A program made the position numbers and the translations under genes. From the NCBI GenBank assembly GCA_937899905.1, contig CALCCF010000019.1:31209-95208 (forward strand): a stretch of DNA of 64,000 nucleotides, written 5' to 3'. This document shows positions 44,359-53,251 of this stretch, piece by piece. Position 1 is the stretch's first letter. Each line of letters begins with the position of its first letter. The notes under the pieces are model-generated. The model ran no database searches. It was not told where the DNA came from and worked only from the letters and a program-made list of their open reading frames with translations. The DNA comes from an uncultured Phycisphaeraceae bacterium. Its GTDB lineage: Bacteria; Planctomycetota; Phycisphaerae; Phycisphaerales; UBA1924.

Positions 44359-45024
44359 ATGTCAAGCCCAAATCGCCCACGCAGCCGATTTTTTTTGTCT
44401 AGTTTCGCGCTGCTCGCCGTGATCGTGCTGTTCGTCGCGGGCTTCCTGCTGCTCTCACGCGCGCGCGCCGAGCTGAGGGCGGACATCTATCGCGATCGGC
44501 TCGAAGACGTCGCGCAGGACTACGCGGTGCTGGCCGAGCGCTTCAACTCGGCCGTGACGCAGGCGGCGGTGACCGAGCTGGTCGTCGAAGATGGCGAGAT
44601 GAGCGTGCGGGTGCGAAGCCGGCGCGGCGTTGAGACCGTGATCCCAACCTCGCTCGATCCCGCAAGCGAGATCTACGTGGACTACGTCGTGATCGGCGGG
44701 CGGCTGTGGATCCGGCGGGTCTTCGACGATCGCACGCCGCCGGTCGAGGGCGTGGTGATCGACCCCAGCCTGGTGGACGTCGACTGGGACGAGCCGGGCT
44801 CGCAGGTAGGCAAGGCCGTCTACAGGGCCCTGGGCGAGGGCGTCTGGCAGGTCAGCGTGACCGGGCAAGGGGCGCTCGGGCTCGTGCGCGTGGATGAGGC
44901 CCGCCGCCAGCCGCTGATCGAGGCTCCCGAGGTGCTCGAGTTCGACACGATTGAGGCGACCGTGCGTGAGGAGCAGGAGCGGGTATCGTTTGGCGACCTC
45001 GTGCGCAAGGCCTTTGGCGGATAG
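44359..45024 (+). CDS. Membrane-anchored hypothetical protein
   Basis: This 221-residue protein has a basic N-terminus and one membrane span (SSFALLAVIVLFVAGFLLLS), followed by a coiled-coil-like stretch (ARAELRADIYRDRLEDVAQDYAVLAERFN) and a beta-rich extracytoplasmic domain (TELVVEDGEMSVRVRSRRGVE, YVDYVVIGGRLWIRRVFDDR). No family was recognised. ATG 44359 follows GAGGA six bases away. glyQS starts 86 bases downstream on the same strand; that gap contains a short direct repeat, GATAGGCAAT. Confidence 0.65.
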   Translation: MSSPNRPRSRFFLSSFALLAVIVLFVAGFLLLSRARAELRADIYRDRLEDVAQDYAVLAERFNSAVTQAAVTELVVEDGEMSVRVRSRRGVETVIPTSLDPASEIYVDYVVIGGRLWIRRVFDDRTPPVEGVVIDPSLVDVDWDEPGSQVGKAVYRALGEGVWQVSVTGQGALGLVRVDEARRQPLIEAPEVLEFDTIEATVREEQERVSFGDLVRKAFGG

Positions 45025-45110
45025 GCAATAGGCATTGGGCGATAGGCAATGGGTCGGAGGTCCGCGAGCTTATGCTCGCGGCTCGGATGGATGACCGTTT
45101 GGAGTCAGGC

Positions 45111-46670
45111 ATGAGCGACGCGGTGGCGGATGGGGCCAGCACGGCCCAGGGCAAGTCGATGGAAGAGCTGGTCAGCCTGTGCAAGCGGCGCGGGTTCATC
45201 TATCCGGCCAGCGAGATCTACGGCGGGCTCAACGGCTTCTGGGACTACGGCCCCCTGGGCGTGCAGCTCAAGAAGAACCTTGCCGACCGCTGGTGGCGCG
45301 ACATGACGCTCACGCCGCCGACGCGCGACGGCGAAGCGGTCAAGATCGTCGGCGTTGATTCAAGCATCATCCAGAACCCGCGCGTGTGGGAGGCCAGCGG
45401 GCATGTGGGCGGGTTCAGCGACCCGATGGTCGACTGCACCGAGACCAAGTTCCGGTATCGAGCCGACCACCTCATCTGCCTGGGCGAGAAGGGCGATACG
45501 AGCGGGCAGATCTACGTGCACGTGGAGGACGACGACGAGTCCTACGCCGCAGCGCGCAAGAAGCTGGACAAGTACAAGAAGCGTTCGCTGGGCGACGACG
45601 AGATCGATACGTGCCCGTTCGTGTCGCTGAGCGCCGAGGAGCGAGCGATCGCCGTTGGCCCGCACGCCAAGGCCCCCGGCACGCTCACCGAACCGCGTGC
45701 GTTCAACCTGATGTTCCAGACCTACGTCGGCGCGACCGCGAGCGAGGACGACAAGGCGTATCTCCGCCCCGAGACGGCCCAGGGCATCTTCATCAACTTC
45801 GGCAACGTCGTCGACACGTCGCGCGTGCGCGTACCGTTTGGCATTGCGCAGATCGGCAAGGCCTTCCGAAACGAGGTGACGCCGCGCAACTTCATCTTCC
45901 GCTCGCGTGAGTTCGAGCAGATGGAGATGGAGTTCTTCTGCCACGCCGACGACGCGAAGCAGTGGCTCGACTACTGGGTCGAGCAGCGCAAGCGCTGGTG
46001 GATGAGCGTCGGGCTGAGCGAGGACAACATGATCGTCCGTAAGCACGACGACGACGAGCTCGCGCACTACTCGAAGAACGGCGCGGGCACGTACGACATC
46101 GAGTATCGCTGGCCGTTCACGCACCCGGGCTTCGGCGAGCTCGAGGGCATCGCCCACCGCAGCAACTTCGACCTCAGCCAGCATAAGGAGCACTCCAAGA
46201 AGAAGCTGGAGTACTTCGACCAGGAACGCAACGAGCGGTACCTGCCCGACGTCATCGAGCCGGCGGCGGGCTTGACGCGAGGCGTGCTCGCGCTCCTATG
46301 CGAGGCGTTCACGCCCGACGACTCACGCGCGAGCAAGGTGGTCATGAAGTTCGAGCCGAGCCTGGCGCCCATCAAGGCGGCGGTGTACCCGCTGGTCAAC
46401 AAGGACGGCATGCCCGAGGTCGCCGAGAAATTGGTGACCGAGCTGCGCCGCCGCTTCGGGCACACCGGGCTCATCGAGTTCGACGCCAAGCAGAGCATCG
46501 GCAAGCGCTACGCCCGCATGGACGAGGCCGGCTGCCCCGTGTGCTTCACCATCGACGGCGACACCATGTCCGACCAGACCGTGACCTACCGCGATCGCGA
46601 CACCCTCGCACAGGACCGCATCGCGATCGATCAGGTGCCGAACTGGTTGGGCGACAAGCTGGGCGCTTAG
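45111..46670 (+). CDS. glyQS: Glycyl-tRNA synthetase, alpha2 (eukaryotic/archaeal-like) type
   Basis: This 519-residue class II synthetase charges tRNA-Gly. The three class II regions are visible: the opening CKRRGFIYPASEIYGGLNGFWDYGPLG, motif 2 in RNEVTPRNFIFRSREFEQMEMEFF, and motif 3 in AAGLTRGVLALL. The anticodon-binding domain ends with KQSIGKRYARMDEAGCPVCFTID and DRDTLAQDRI. RPETAQGIFINFGNV is the Gly-site signature. It is the single-chain form, unlike the alpha2beta2 glyQ/glyS form of E. coli. ATG 45111 is selected for GGAG seven bases upstream; ATG 45072 and 45087 in the same frame are less likely. Confidence 0.94.
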   Translation: MSDAVADGASTAQGKSMEELVSLCKRRGFIYPASEIYGGLNGFWDYGPLGVQLKKNLADRWWRDMTLTPPTRDGEAVKIVGVDSSIIQNPRVWEASGHVGGFSDPMVDCTETKFRYRADHLICLGEKGDTSGQIYVHVEDDDESYAAARKKLDKYKKRSLGDDEIDTCPFVSLSAEERAIAVGPHAKAPGTLTEPRAFNLMFQTYVGATASEDDKAYLRPETAQGIFINFGNVVDTSRVRVPFGIAQIGKAFRNEVTPRNFIFRSREFEQMEMEFFCHADDAKQWLDYWVEQRKRWWMSVGLSEDNMIVRKHDDDELAHYSKNGAGTYDIEYRWPFTHPGFGELEGIAHRSNFDLSQHKEHSKKKLEYFDQERNERYLPDVIEPAAGLTRGVLALLCEAFTPDDSRASKVVMKFEPSLAPIKAAVYPLVNKDGMPEVAEKLVTELRRRFGHTGLIEFDAKQSIGKRYARMDEAGCPVCFTIDGDTMSDQTVTYRDRDTLAQDRIAIDQVPNWLGDKLGA

Positions 46671-46676
46671 GTCGCT

Positions 46677-47612
46677 TTAGCAGCCCGCATCGAACGCGTT
46701 CTGGAACGCCAGGAAGTCGAAGAGTGTGAGCTCGCGATCGCCATCGAGATCGACGGTGCTATCGCCTTCGCTGAAGAGGTTCTGGAAGGCGAGGAAGTCG
46801 AAGAGCGTCAGCTCGCCGTCGCGGTCGAGGTCGGTGAGGCAACGAACGCGCTGGTTGTCGCGGATGCCGATCTGCGCGGACTGCACTGTCACGCCGTCGG
46901 GCACATCGAAGACGTCGGCATCGAAGGCAAAGTCCTGCGCACGAGAGAGGAGAAAGCCCGCGCTCCAACGCTCCGTTGTTGCGGGGACCTCGGTCGATCG
47001 CGCTACTCGCATCCGAAGCGTGACGGGCGTGTTTACTGGGACGCGGAAGCCCGCAAGCTCAACGATGCGGTCCGGTGGCACACCCTGGATGTCCCCACCC
47101 TCTTCGAACTCGAAGTCTCCGGAATCGGTAATTGTCGCGCGGAAGGTGCCGGTCCGGACATCGCCATTGAGTTCGAATTGCTGCTCTTCGATCCAAACCG
47201 CGCCGGCGATTGTGTCGAGGCAACAGACTTGTACAGTTCCCACGCCATAGAGGATGGTGACGCCGACCTCGATCGGCTCGCTTCCACTGGACTCAAACAC
47301 GACGTCGCTGAACGTTACTTCCGCCCAGGCTCTCGTGCGTGTCTCCGGGCCGCCGCCGAGGTCGCGTCCGACGCCCAACGACGCTCCAACGATTCCACGA
47401 TCGATGAACCTCGTGAAGGGGAACAGCAGCGTCGCACGCTGCAAACCGAACGGCTTCGAGGCCCGGGTCTCGAACGGGGTGGACTCGACGCGCACGACCT
47501 CGGGCTCGTCATCGAACTGGTAGCCGGCCTCGAACCTCGCCTGACCGGCCGCAAGCGATGTGCACAGACCCACTGTCAGTGCTGCCACCCCCACTCCCTT
47601 TAACGTGTTCAC
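46677..47612 (-). CDS. Secreted beta-rich protein with GC-type dockerin (paralog pair member 1)
   Basis: This 311-residue protein has a signal peptide (ALTVGLCTSLAAGQ). The body of about 235 residues is beta-rich and homologous along its length to the gene at 49227: ARFEAGYQFDDEPEVVRVE, FSDVVFESSGSEPIEVGV, FRVPVNTPVTLRMRVARS and VPDGVTVQSAQIGIRDNQRVRC. The C-terminal dockerin units are DLDRDGELTLFDFLAFQNLF and DLDGDRELTLFDFLAFQNAF, ending Gly-Cys; the second loop has Arg where Gly is usual. The start is GTG 47612, with AAGGAGG upstream. It is convergent with glyQS across six bases. Confidence 0.82.
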   Translation of the reverse strand: MNTLKGVGVAALTVGLCTSLAAGQARFEAGYQFDDEPEVVRVESTPFETRASKPFGLQRATLLFPFTRFIDRGIVGASLGVGRDLGGGPETRTRAWAEVTFSDVVFESSGSEPIEVGVTILYGVGTVQVCCLDTIAGAVWIEEQQFELNGDVRTGTFRATITDSGDFEFEEGGDIQGVPPDRIVELAGFRVPVNTPVTLRMRVARSTEVPATTERWSAGFLLSRAQDFAFDADVFDVPDGVTVQSAQIGIRDNQRVRCLTDLDRDGELTLFDFLAFQNLFSEGDSTVDLDGDRELTLFDFLAFQNAFDAGC

Positions 47613-47691
47613 GAATGCCTCCTTGTGCTCAAGACTCGGAATTCTGCTACTCGTACCAGCGAGCCGGGACTGGGTTGCGGCATCTCCAACG

Positions 47692-47734
47692 CAAAACGCC
47701 CGGCGACCCGCTGATGCGGGTCGATACCGGGCGT
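47692..47734 (-). terminator. Terminator of the 47770-49038 gene
   Basis: An outer 8-bp stem (ACGCCCGG/CCGGGCGT, 47696-47703 with 47727-47734) encloses an inner 6-bp stem ACCCGC/GCGGGT, followed on the minus strand by TTTTGC. It lies about 35 bases after the stop. Confidence 0.8.
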
Positions 47735-47769
47735 GCGTACACGGGAGTGCTCGTGCTCAGATAGGGGAC

Positions 47770-49038
47770 TTATGGACAGCCGGCCGCGAACGAGCTCTGG
47801 AATTCGAGGAAGTCGAAGATCGTGAACAGGCCGTCGCCGTCGAGGTCGGCCAGCGGATCGCCGGCATCAAACAGGCTCTGGAACTCCAGGAAGTCGAAGA
47901 TCGTGAGCTCACCGTCGCCGTCGAGATCGGCATCGCACGCTGCGAGCGCGACGGTCAGGGTTGCCGCGGCTCTGATGCGATCCTCACCGAAAACCAAGTC
48001 TTCGTTGAGATGGAAGCCCACGAGCGAGTCATCGAGCATTACACACGACAAGAACACGCCGCCGCGGACACCCACCACTGTGGGCGTGGTGGTCAGGTCC
48101 ATCGCGACGCCATCGAGCGTCGCGCTCTTGACGGTGAGGTTCATGGTGACGCCCGAGCCGTCGCCGGTGGGCCGGCCGAGGCGGAAGGCGTCGCCGACGA
48201 GCCCACCGGAGATGTTGATCGTGCCGTCGTAGGCGCGGAACTCAGAGCCCTGCGCACCACCGGCCATGTTGTCGATGGGGTCGACGCCGCCGCGGCCGTC
48301 GAGGATGGCGCAGTTGCGGTCCATGGCCCCGCCGGACATGTCGACAACGCCCTTCTCGACGACGAAGTCTCGGCCGATGGTGCCGCCGGTGATGGTCAGT
48401 CGGTTGTCGATGGTCTTCATGAAACCATTGCGGCCGACCGAGCCACCAGAGATGGTCGCGGTCGCGCGATCATCGAGCTGCAAGGCGCCCTCGATCTCGC
48501 CGTCGGTGATGCTGACGGTCGCGTCGTCGATCGCGAGGATGAAGGTATCGACCGTACCACCACTCATGTTGAACGTCGCGTCGTCCTCGATGATGAATGC
48601 TGCCTGACCACCCGCGACGAGGCCGGCGTCTCCGCCCGACATGTTGCACACGGTGTTGCCCTGCAGCCACACACCGCGGCGGGTCTGGCCGTCGATGATG
48701 TTCAGCGTGGTGGTGCCAACTCCGCCGACGAACTTGACGCGGATGAGCTCACCGCCATCGAGGTTGTACGTCACGTCTTCGACGAAGTGATCGATGGTCG
48801 GGAAGCCCGAGGCACCGCCGAGATCGATGTTGACCGTGGCGCCGTTGAAGGTGAATGCACCGGTGCCCGAGTCGGGAAAGAGCTCTCCGCCGCTCGTGAC
48901 GTTAACCGTCGCTCCCGGATTCGCGGTGAACCACGACTCGGCCGGAAGGTCATCCGGCGGGATGTTGATGACCTGGGCTTGGGCGGCGCCGGCGAGGCCG
49001 GCAGAAGCGACGAGAGCGGCGAGGGTGAGGCGGGTCAC
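47770..49038 (-). CDS. Secreted beta-helix-like protein with GC-type dockerin
   Basis: This 422-residue protein has a signal peptide (LAALVASAGLAGAAQAQ). Residues 25-340 are a chain of short beta strands with repeated Asn/Ser/Gly turns (TFNMSGGTVDT, TISGGSVGRN, LTITGGTIGRD, VDMSGGAMDRN, TINISGGLVGD), typical of a right-handed parallel beta-helix of adhesin type. The end holds DLDGDGELTIFDFLEFQSLF and DLDGDGLFTIFDFLEFQSSF, then Gly-Cys-Pro. GTG 49038 is chosen because AAGGAGA is six bases upstream; the open frame continues upstream without one. A carbohydrate-binding or adhesive surface role is likely. Confidence 0.82.
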   Translation of the reverse strand: MTRLTLAALVASAGLAGAAQAQVINIPPDDLPAESWFTANPGATVNVTSGGELFPDSGTGAFTFNGATVNIDLGGASGFPTIDHFVEDVTYNLDGGELIRVKFVGGVGTTTLNIIDGQTRRGVWLQGNTVCNMSGGDAGLVAGGQAAFIIEDDATFNMSGGTVDTFILAIDDATVSITDGEIEGALQLDDRATATISGGSVGRNGFMKTIDNRLTITGGTIGRDFVVEKGVVDMSGGAMDRNCAILDGRGGVDPIDNMAGGAQGSEFRAYDGTINISGGLVGDAFRLGRPTGDGSGVTMNLTVKSATLDGVAMDLTTTPTVVGVRGGVFLSCVMLDDSLVGFHLNEDLVFGEDRIRAAATLTVALAACDADLDGDGELTIFDFLEFQSLFDAGDPLADLDGDGLFTIFDFLEFQSSFAAGCP

Positions 49039-49226
49039 GGCGAATCTCCTTGAGGTGTGGGCCCCCACGAGTTGGCGGCCTGGCATGTCCTGCCAGTTCA
49101 AGGAGCGCAGCATCACGCCACCGGTCACGCAAACAACAGATTCTCAACACACCACTTCGTAACCTGGGCGCTCTGGGCACACCCGGGGTTCTTCATGGCC
49201 GGTTCTTGGACGCAGGATCGCCGGGC

Positions 49227-50171
49227 TTACGGACAGCCGGCATCGAACGCGTTCTGGAAGATCAGGAGATCGAAGATGGTGAGCTCGCCGTCGAAGTCGA
49301 GGTCGGCGGTGGGATCGTTCTCGTCAAAGAGGTTCTGGTACGCGAGAAAGTCGAAGATGGTCAGCTGGCCGTCTCGGTCGAGGTCGGTGATGCAGCGGAC
49401 ACGCTGATTGTCTCGGATACCGATCTGGCCGGACCGGACGGTGACGCCATCGGGCACCTCGAAGACATCCTGCTCGGAGGCGAAGTCCCACGCGGACGCG
49501 GGGCTGTAGCTGGTCTGGAATCGATCGGTCGTTGCGGGCACCTCGATCGACCGCTGCACGCGCACCCTGAACGTCACGGGCGTGTTCACCGGCACCCGGA
49601 ACCCATCGAATCGGAACTGGCGATCCGGCGGAAAACCACCCTCGAGAAATCCGGTCGTTTCGACGTCCGGGGGGCCAGAGGGGACCACCGTCGCCGTGAG
49701 TGTGCCCGTGCGAGAATCGCCGGCGAGCTCGAAGTCGTGTCGTGCTCGGAAGGTCGCCCCAGCGATCACATCGGAGCAGCAGAATGCGATAGGCGCGGAA
49801 TCGAACCGGATGCGAAAGCCAACCTCGATGGGCTCGCTCGCGCTCGACTCGAACACGACGTCGCTGAACTCCACCTCGGTCCACCCGAGCGTGAGCAACG
49901 CATCGCCACCATCTCGGCCACGACTCGCGGAAACCGTGACGTCCGCGAATCCCCCGAACTCGGTCCTGGTAAACGGGAAGACCAGCGTCGTTCGCTGTGC
50001 CCGCATGTCCCGCTCGACCTGCGTGAAGAACGGCGTCGGCTCGACCCGAACCACCTCGGGCTCATCGTTGAATCGGTATCCGGCCTCGAACCTCGCCTGG
50101 CCGGCCGCGATCGAAGTACAAACCCCGATCATCGTGACCGCCACCGTTCCCATTCCCATCGCCTTGTGCAC
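49227..50171 (-). CDS. Secreted beta-rich protein with GC-type dockerin (paralog pair member 2)
   Basis: This 314-residue paralog of the 46677 gene shares ARFEAGYRFNDEPEVVRVE, FSDVVFESSASEPIEVGF, FRVPVNTPVTFRVRVQRS and VPDGVTVRSGQIGIRDNQRVRC. The signal peptide is VAVTMIGVCTSIAAGQ. The dockerin units are DLDRDGQLTIFDFLAYQNLF and DLDFDGELTIFDLLIFQNAF, ending Gly-Cys-Pro; the second has Phe-Asp-Leu in place of Phe-Asp-Phe. The start is GTG 50171, with GGGGAGG five bases upstream. The beta-helix gene lies between the two paralogs. Confidence 0.82.
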   Translation of the reverse strand: MHKAMGMGTVAVTMIGVCTSIAAGQARFEAGYRFNDEPEVVRVEPTPFFTQVERDMRAQRTTLVFPFTRTEFGGFADVTVSASRGRDGGDALLTLGWTEVEFSDVVFESSASEPIEVGFRIRFDSAPIAFCCSDVIAGATFRARHDFELAGDSRTGTLTATVVPSGPPDVETTGFLEGGFPPDRQFRFDGFRVPVNTPVTFRVRVQRSIEVPATTDRFQTSYSPASAWDFASEQDVFEVPDGVTVRSGQIGIRDNQRVRCITDLDRDGQLTIFDFLAYQNLFDENDPTADLDFDGELTIFDLLIFQNAFDAGCP

Positions 50172-50333
50172 GGTTGCCTCCCCTTCTTCATGACCGCCGT
50201 CTCACGACTCGTACCGGCCGGCAAGCCCGGGGTTGCGGGGGTCTTGGCAAGGCAACCGCCCGGCGATCGCTCAGTGCTTTGGCGATCGCGGGGCGATTGT
50301 GGGGCGGAAATCCGTCGGCGCTGGGAGGGGCCT

Positions 50334-51290
50334 CTATGGACAGCCGGCGTCGAAGGCGTTCTGGAACGCGAGGAAGTCGAAGATATCCAGGCTCGGCGTG
50401 CATGTCGTTGGGTTGAAGTCGGCCCGGCGCTCGCCCGCGTCGAAGGCGTTCTGGAACGCCAGAAAGTCGAACACGGTCAGCGAGCCATCGCCGTCAAGGT
50501 CGGCCGGGCACGGCGCGTTGTCGACCAGCGCGTCGTAGTGCTCCCCAATCTCGTCGTCCGCAAGCAGGCGGTCGTAGAGGACGACCTCGTCCACGTTGCC
50601 GCTGAAGTACCGCACGAAGTCGGTCGCGCGCTGCACGTAGAACGGCGAGGCCTGTACGTCCGGTACGCCGGCGCCGGGCAGAGAGAAATCGCGATCGATG
50701 TCTACCTCTTCGCCGTTGATGAACAGCCGCGATCCGGTAATGTCGTCGTTCGTGCCATCGCCAGCGTCACGCGTCCACACGATATGGACCCACTGGCCGA
50801 GGGTGTAGTTGTCCAGCGACGTGGCACCACCGTTGTAGAAGCCGACGTATGGACGCGATTCGTCGTTGCGCAGGATGCTGAAGTACACCGACTGCCCGGT
50901 CCGCGGTGCCCCCCAGTGGAGGAACGGCGCGTAAAACGGGTTCTGCGGCGTCGCGAAGACTCGAACGACGGCCTCGGCGGTGAAGGTCGGGTTGCCGGTC
51001 AGTGAAGCGGGCACGTCGGACGCCGACTCCACGTATGGCTGTGACGGGTGCTCAAAGCAGGCAGCGGTATCGCCCTGGATCGATGCATCGCCCAGGAACA
51101 CCGGGCCGAAGAACACGCCGTTGAAGTCGGTGCCCAGCGTGCCGTAGTTGATGGCCTCGGTCGCGCCGACGGCCTCATCGAAGCGGTACCACAGGAGCGG
51201 GCTCTTATCTTGCACGAGGTCCTGGTACGCCACGGGCGAGGCCAGCACCTGCGACGCCAACGCGGCAACACACACGATCGGGGTCTTCAT
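50334..51290 (-). CDS. Secreted LamG-like lectin-fold protein with GC-type dockerin
   Basis: This 318-residue protein has a signal peptide (IVCVAALASQVLAS). The body matches the LamG/concanavalin A-like jelly-roll pattern: LLWYRFDEAVGATEAINYG, FTAEAVVRVFATPQ, NYTLGQWVHIVWTRDAGDG, SRLFINGEEVDIDRDF and SGNVDEVVLYDRLLADDEIGEHYDAL, the last being the usual LamG ending. The first dockerin unit is normal (DLDGDGSLTVFDFLAFQNAF); the second has the calcium loop replaced by NPTTCTPS before LDIFDFLAFQNAF. It ends Gly-Cys-Pro. GGAGGAG precedes ATG 51290. It probably binds glycans outside the cell. Confidence 0.85.
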   Translation of the reverse strand: MKTPIVCVAALASQVLASPVAYQDLVQDKSPLLWYRFDEAVGATEAINYGTLGTDFNGVFFGPVFLGDASIQGDTAACFEHPSQPYVESASDVPASLTGNPTFTAEAVVRVFATPQNPFYAPFLHWGAPRTGQSVYFSILRNDESRPYVGFYNGGATSLDNYTLGQWVHIVWTRDAGDGTNDDITGSRLFINGEEVDIDRDFSLPGAGVPDVQASPFYVQRATDFVRYFSGNVDEVVLYDRLLADDEIGEHYDALVDNAPCPADLDGDGSLTVFDFLAFQNAFDAGERRADFNPTTCTPSLDIFDFLAFQNAFDAGCP

Positions 51291-51700
51291 GGTTTCTCTC
51301 CTCCACTGAGGCAGCATTGTATCGCGCGGCACGTGTGCCCCTGATGGGTCACTTGGGTGGTTATCGAACCCTCATGACGGTGGTGTATGTCAGCATCTTA
51401 ATGTACGCCTAACACCTGTACACTCGGCGAGCGTACGGCCAGCATCGCTAACACTTGCGCCGTACTCACCACCCACGGCAGACGATACCAAACCGGAATC
51501 CTATTGCTTCCAGTGTACAGCCAGACTCCATGTCCAACACAACTTCACACCCATCACACGAGCCGCTGCATTGTACGACACCGCTCCATGGCCAACCAAT
51601 CATCGAACTTCAATGACTTTGTTACGCCGCGTCTCCCGCCGCTGCAGGCAAGCACAGTTAACGGCCACCACACATCGCTATCCAATTTGGGGAGATGACT
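51291..51700. other. AT-richer intergenic region ahead of the TIR gene
   Basis: These 410 bases hold no supported gene. Base composition falls compared with flanking genes, and the region must hold the promoters of both divergent genes, though no clear -35/-10 pair could be fixed. GGGGAG at 51689-51694 is the ribosome site of the TIR gene. TAACAC-type elements recur at 51410-51455, without clear symmetry. Confidence 0.45.
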
Positions 51701-53230
51701 ATGAACCATGGCGGTCTAGGAGTTTACGAGAGCGGATACCTGAGCCTGCCACCCGAGCTAATGGAGCAAGCGTTTGTTGGACGTGATGGCACGATGTATG
51801 GCATTTTCTACCCCCCGCGAATTGGGCAGCCCGGATACCCCGCTATCGGCCATCATCTTGATATCATGTTGACGCCAATACCCTACCGATTTTGGCCTCG
51901 AACAGCCAGACTCATGATTCGCATGCCTCATCAACCTGAAATGATCCATAGTATTAGTGCTTTTCTTGAGTCAAAAGGCGTCTCGATTGTACAGGCTGAA
52001 AGCACACGTTCCGGATATCGCTACGAAACATGGTCTTTCTACCTTGTATTTGAAGATATCGATACGCTCTCTTTCGACAATAAACGAAGCGTATATATCG
52101 AAACGCATAATAAGCTATCGGATCTCTGCAACGCGATCGAGCTTGAGTGTGGCCCCGCACTTTTCGTTGAACCTAACGACATAGATTTGTCGAGTGCCGT
52201 GCATCCGTCGTACAATACCGCTCTTGCGTACTTTCACAATCAGGTGCAGGAGGCTCATTCAAGTGCAGGCGATGACACATGGATCCGAGAACCCTTCTCC
52301 ATGCAATGTAAGGGTCCGGGCCTATTAGAATCGACTCCCGGACGCAGTGATCTCAAGTTCGTTGTCGACTTCTTGCAGCGTCGGCATCGCGTATCGCTGG
52401 ATCCCGCAGTTGTATTTGCCGGGTTCCACACCCACTACCTGAACATGCGCATCGCGCTGATTCCTCAACAAGACCTACAGCAATTCCAAGAAATCGTGGT
52501 GGATTACACACGTATCGGACAATCCGATTCATGCACGGGTTTGATCGCACACATTACGAGCCACTTCAAGTCGCACTTCAATGCCTGGAGTTTTCACAGC
52601 AGGTCGTTCGACAACGAAATCGGCCACGAGTCTGGGCGACTTGTGTTTGTCGTCATGGTCCAGAACACCGGATCACTCGGCATAGGCTCCAACCAAGACC
52701 CACATCGTGAAGTAGAGAAAGCGCTGGAACCACTCACCGGAGTCTGGGAAGAGTATCAGATCGAAGCCAACGTACGGCACATCACGACGAGCCGCGTTCA
52801 GAGAAAGCTGTCGAAGGCAAGACTTGATAGAGGCAGATTTGATGTGTTCCTGAGTCACTGCCAGAAGGACCGTGACGTGGCGAACAGAATTCGATTGGAA
52901 CTTCGTAGCGCTGGCTTGTCCTGTTACTTGGCAGATGAAGCGATCGCGTATGGAGATCTCTTCAATGACGATATCTTGGAGGCGTTAAAGGACTCTCGAG
53001 AACTGTGTGTATTGTTTACAAAAGAGAGCATGGAAAGTGAATGGGTAAAGACAGAGTGGGGTGCAGCGTGGGCCCTGAACAAAGTCATCACACCCGTGCT
53101 TCATGGGGGAACCAAGATCGCCGATTTGCCTCCGAGGCTCCAGTCACGACATGCTGTTGAGACGATTGGTGACATTAACAGGTACGCAGAGGCGCTGAAG
53201 CGAAGACTGGACGTGGAAATGCTCGGTTGA
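51701..53230 (+). CDS. TIR-domain protein with tandem ACT-like N-terminal region (candidate defence effector)
   Basis: This 509-residue protein has no signal or membrane span. The C-terminal domain (about 379-475) is a TIR fold: RFDVFLSHCQKDRDVANRIRL, GLSCYLADEAI, CVLFTKESMESEW and VKTEWGAAWALN; Glu452 in WVKTEW sits at the NADase catalytic Glu of bacterial TIRs. The N-terminal half has two segments that look like diverged ACT domains: 70-150 (RLMIRMPHQPEMIHSISAFL, STRSGYRYETWSFYLVFED) and 248-355 (MRIALIPQQDLQQFQEIVVD, CTGLIAHITSHFKSHFNAW). ACT domains bind amino acids or nucleotides, so ligand-triggered NAD cleavage is a possible model. Codon use and lower GC suggest transfer. ATG 51701 is favoured over 51695 by the spacing to GGGGAG. 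Confidence 0.8.
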   Translation: MNHGGLGVYESGYLSLPPELMEQAFVGRDGTMYGIFYPPRIGQPGYPAIGHHLDIMLTPIPYRFWPRTARLMIRMPHQPEMIHSISAFLESKGVSIVQAESTRSGYRYETWSFYLVFEDIDTLSFDNKRSVYIETHNKLSDLCNAIELECGPALFVEPNDIDLSSAVHPSYNTALAYFHNQVQEAHSSAGDDTWIREPFSMQCKGPGLLESTPGRSDLKFVVDFLQRRHRVSLDPAVVFAGFHTHYLNMRIALIPQQDLQQFQEIVVDYTRIGQSDSCTGLIAHITSHFKSHFNAWSFHSRSFDNEIGHESGRLVFVVMVQNTGSLGIGSNQDPHREVEKALEPLTGVWEEYQIEANVRHITTSRVQRKLSKARLDRGRFDVFLSHCQKDRDVANRIRLELRSAGLSCYLADEAIAYGDLFNDDILEALKDSRELCVLFTKESMESEWVKTEWGAAWALNKVITPVLHGGTKIADLPPRLQSRHAVETIGDINRYAEALKRRLDVEMLG

Positions 53231-53251
53231 GCCCGAACTAGTGACCAGGCG

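Noticed and set aside
45018..45056. Direct repeat GATAGGCAAT before glyQS, considered as a T-box or regulatory element.
   Set aside because: It is short, has no T-box sequence or specifier hairpin, and overlaps the end of the upstream gene.
38195..50500. Short spaced repeats (GAGGAAGTCGAAGAT-like) that look at first like a CRISPR array or dispersed repeat.
   Set aside because: They code for the FDFLxFQ helices of the dockerin units and lie at the 3' ends of genes, so protein conservation explains them.
51400..51680. TAAC/GTTAAC elements before the TIR gene, considered as integron attC or phage att sites.
   Set aside because: No paired core sites with complementary arms and no integrase were found.
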